Origin: Pogonophryne albipinna
Taxonomy: Eukaryota; Chordata; Actinopteri; Perciformes; Artedidraconidae
Direction of reading: 5' to 3'
Assembly: GCA_028583405.1 (NCBI GenBank)
Contig: CM053264.1
Span: 6,947,530 to 7,011,529, forward strand
Length of the DNA: 64,000 nucleotides
Every line of letters starts with the position of its first letter. Within the stretch, counting starts at the first letter, position 1. Positions 61,533-64,000 of this stretch are shown one piece after another. A model generated the notes under the pieces. It saw nothing but the letters and a program-made list of their open reading frames with translations. It searched no databases and had not been told where the DNA came from. Position numbers and translations under genes: made by a program.

Positions 61533-62037
61533 GTGAGTACCTCATGGTTTCCAGTGTGCTGCGATGCCTGCCTTTTGTGTCTGCATCCTCATAATAATAA
61601 TTTGGTTGTTAGGGAATCGCCTAATAGGCCTGCTTTTATAACAATAAGCTTAAGATGCAGATAGAACACAATGAACCTATTCTATGTTTTAATGATTTTA
61701 TATGTCAGAGATGCATGAAAAGTCATTTAAAGTGAATTATCCAGCTTTGTGTCTTAGCACCTCACCTGCTCCAGTGGAAAGTGTAGTTCAAAAAGCTGCA
61801 TATATGAGAAATAAGGATCAAGCATTTAATCCCCCAAAACCTGAATTGCCCATAATAATAATAATAATAATTTGTTACCGTTATTTAGGAATATTCAATA
61901 TAATGAAGGGATAATCCAGCTTCCAACAGCCACCATGTTTATTTAACGGTGAATCACTGCACTCAATTGGTCTTGTTTCTGTTATTCTGCCCATGAACAA
62001 ATTATCATCCCCCCTCTCTCCATCTCTCCTTTTTCAG
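61533..62037 (+). other. kcnh7: kcnh7 intron 1
   Basis: A 505-bp GT-AG intron: donor GTGAGTAC, acceptor preceded by CCTTTTTTCAG after a C/T-rich tract. An (ATA)n triplet tract lies at about 61852-61872. No other feature seen. It is short compared with the long first introns of mammalian KCNH7 genes. Confidence 0.93.
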
Positions 62038-62268
62038 ATAAGAAATTCATCATAGCCAATGCCCGGGTGCAGAACTGTGCTATCATCTACTGTAATGACG
62101 GCTTCTGCGAGATGACAGGCTTCTCCAGGGCGGACGTCATGCAGAAGCCGTGCACCTGTGACTTCCTGCATGGAGAGTTCACCACCCGGCACTCGCAGGC
62201 TCAGGTAGCCCAGGTTCTCATGGGATCAGAGGAGCGCAAGGTAGAGATCACCTACCACCGCAAGGATG
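62038..62268 (+). CDS. kcnh7: kcnh7 exon 2 (PAS domain of ERG3 channel)
   Basis: It joins exon 1 in phase to give codon 26 (A|AT, Asn), then [47 protein letters not shown] and [16 protein letters not shown]. This is the first two thirds of the eag/PAS domain that binds the cyclic-nucleotide-binding homology domain and controls deactivation. [13 protein letters not shown] and FCEMTGFSR fit KCNH7 (erg3) rather than KCNH2 (FCELCGYSR) or KCNH6. The 231-base length equals KCNH2 exon 2. The donor is G|GTGAGT at 62269. The region after DFLHG ([16 protein letters not shown]) departs from the mammalian protein, as that loop does across the family. The rest of the gene is outside the window. Confidence 0.96.
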
Positions 62269-62775
62269 GTGAGTACCGCTGACTCTGGGGGTCAGGTGAC
62301 ATGTAAAGCATGACATAAGGCTGCAGTGGACTCATAGGTGAAAGAGATACTCACATCTTTTAGTAAAGGAAAAAGAAGCAATACTACAGTGGGAATATTA
62401 CTCTTCTTACTGAACTTACTTTAGGATAAGTATTAGTATCAAAATATATTTGAGTACCCAAAAGTAAAAGTACTCACTATGCAGAATTGCTGTCGTGAGG
62501 ATATAATATAATTGGATTATAATTATTAATGTCAACATCATTTCATTATGAATAAGGATGAGTTCATGACTTTTTTTTACAGATATCTTAATTCCCCCAA
62601 ATATGTCATCCTTTTTAACTTGAGTAATGCATGCTGGCTGAACCTAGCTCTGTCAGTCGCTTTCTATCTCTGAGTCTGCTCCATGTAGAACATTTTGCAG
62701 CGGGCAAATCACTGAGTGCACCCATTTGCATGTAAACCCTGAGGGGGGGAGAGAGCAGCTGTGAAGGTTTCCTTC

Positions 62776-63901
62776 ACTTTGATGGGCTGTCTTCTGAGTG
62801 GTTAAACATTGCTAATGGTGTTCCTCAAGGTTCTGTTTTAGGTCCACTTTTATTCTCCATCTATATCAACAGCTTAGGTGAAAATGTGAATGAAGCTACT
62901 TTACATTTCTATGCAGACGATACCGTTATGTACTGTGCAGGTCCCTCCATTCAGGAGGCTGGTGTTAAATTACAGGCTGTTTTTAACATTAGTCAGACTC
63001 AGCTCGCTGAGCTTAAGCTTCTTTTAAATGTTGATAAAACCAAGGTAATGCTCTTTTCAAAAGCTAAAAAGACACCAGAGCCTGTTTTAGATATTGTTAA
63101 TATGCAAGGACAAGTACTCAAAGTGGTTACCTGTTACAAATACCTAGGTATCTGGCTTGATGATTGTCTTACTTTTAAACTTCATGTCAATAACCTGCTT
63201 AAAAAGCTTAACAAGCTTAACAAGTCCTGTTTCTCATTAGAAGCCAGGAAAAGGCTAGTCTCTGTGACCTTTTTACCTGTGTTGGACTATGGTGATTTGT
63301 TGTATATGAATGCACCTGCCTATTGCCTGAACAAGTTAGATACCGCCTATCACAGCGCACTGAGATTTGTCACAAATTGTAAAGCACTTACTCATCACTG
63401 TACCCTGTATGCCAAGGCAGGTTTGCCATCACTTACTGTAAAGAGGCTCAGTCATTGGTTCACGTTTATTTATAAAGCTTTGTTGGGTAAACTCCCGTAT
63501 TATATCTGCTCTCTGATAACACAGAGAGTTGCAAGCCGCTATTGTCTGAGATCGCATGATGTAGTATTGTTAGATGTGCCAAGAGCAAGGACTGTCTTAG
63601 GTAAGACAGCTTTTATGTGCGCAGCTCCACTTGCTTGGAACAATCTTCAGCAAGAATTGAAACTGAGCAATCTCATTCCTCTGCATGTTTTTAAAGCTAG
63701 CCTAAGTGAAATGCTCGTTGATACTATGGGCACTTTTAAATGTCTATAACTATGTAAATGTACCTGTAAATATAATGTATGATGTCCTTTATTGTTTTAT
63801 GTTTCATGTGGAACCTATATGCTGTAGGTCTCCCTTGAAAAAGAGATCTATGATCTCAATGGGACCAATCTGGTTAAATAAAGGTTTGAAATGAAATGAA
63901 A
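62776..63901 (+). mobile_element. Rex1/CR1-like LINE, 5'-truncated, in kcnh7 intron 2
   Basis: It begins at about TTTGATGGGCTGTC, within the RT coding region. It ends with a 3' UTR shared with the copy at 58594-59957 (CTTGAAAAAGAGATCTATGA, TCAATGGGACCAATCTGG, AAATAAAGG) and a (GAAAT)n tail. Same orientation as kcnh7. About 85-90% similar by eye to the other copy. Confidence 0.85.
62778..63749 (+). pseudogene. Rex1/CR1-like reverse transcriptase fragment
   Basis: The frame is open from FDGLSSEWLN through GVPQGSVLGPLLFSIYINSL, LHFYADDTVMYC (catalytic Asp pair), LLLNVDKTKVMLFS, YKYLGIWLDD and LPVLDYGDLLYMNA to a stop at 63747-63749. Relative to the copy at 58769-59959 it lacks six residues after LLKKL. 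There a 9-base repeat AAGCTTAAC appears twice in tandem (NKLNK), so a small replacement or slippage has occurred. The endonuclease and N-terminal RT are absent. Not functional alone. Confidence 0.85.
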
Positions 63902-64000
63902 TTTGCTGTAAAGTCCAGTTTTGAAGTGATGCAAAGCAGCACAGGGTGGCTGTGATATGTTCATTAGCCTGCGCCGGAGAGGGCACCATGGGAAAGATGT

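Larger units (their letters stand above)
62269..64000 (+). other. kcnh7: kcnh7 intron 2 (5' part)
   Basis: Runs from the exon 2 donor to the window end with no further kcnh7 exon visible. It contains an AAGTAC-type repeat fragment (about 62420-62490) and a sense-oriented Rex1/CR1-like LINE (about 62776-63901). Confidence 0.9.

Overview
The window reads as nuclear DNA of a ray-finned (teleost) fish. The grounds are a vertebrate ion-channel gene with GT-AG introns, abundant long CA/TG microsatellites, and fish-type transposons: L2-clade and Rex1/CR1-like LINEs with pentanucleotide tails, several hAT elements with 8-bp target duplications, a TTAA-duplicating element and a small LTR retrotransposon. 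The species cannot be named from the sequence.

Only one host gene is recognisable. At the right end (+ strand) are the CpG-rich 5' region and first two coding exons of kcnh7 (erg3, an ERG-type voltage-gated K+ channel): exon 1 at 61457-61532, a 505-bp intron, exon 2 at 62038-62268 encoding the PAS domain, then intron 2 to the window end. About 61 kb upstream holds no protein-coding host gene that I can see. This fits the long gene-poor interval between FIGN and KCNH7 known in vertebrates. Several AT-rich, homeodomain/POU-motif-rich blocks (about 2.2, 4.6, 7.5-8.3, 15.7, 18.1, 21.7, 24.4-25.6, 26.7, 36.0 and 51.7 kb) look like candidate conserved regulatory DNA, but that is inference.

Transposon layout, left to right: a short terminal-inverted-repeat element (3848-4291); two copies of a THAP-related repeat (6423- and 8693-), the second split by a 900-bp hAT element (8776-9675) carrying a tRNA-like segment; a TTAA element (10438-11576) containing a second element (10914-11346); an outer element (about 13098-14886) containing a 1.1-kb element with repeated CCTCCTCGACTCC motifs (13456-14577); one L2 LINE inserted into an oppositely oriented L2 (28389-31870); an L2 3' end (35105-35661); the LTR element (48411-49988); a hAT (54588-55802); and a three-layer nest at 56459-60475 (second copy of the CCTCCTCG element, a hAT with a transposase-exon relic, and a Rex1-like LINE). 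A second Rex1-like LINE lies in kcnh7 intron 2.

The most striking object is the LTR element. It has two 451/452-bp LTRs, a GTCTG target duplication, a tRNA-Leu-type primer site and a polypurine tract, but no pol. Its single ORF fuses a charged coiled-coil Gag-like N-terminus to a shortened, intronless piece of the host gene prkrip1 (PKR-interacting protein 1, DUF1168). It looks like a recent non-autonomous retroelement that has captured a cellular gene whose product is reported to bind dsRNA and inhibit PKR.
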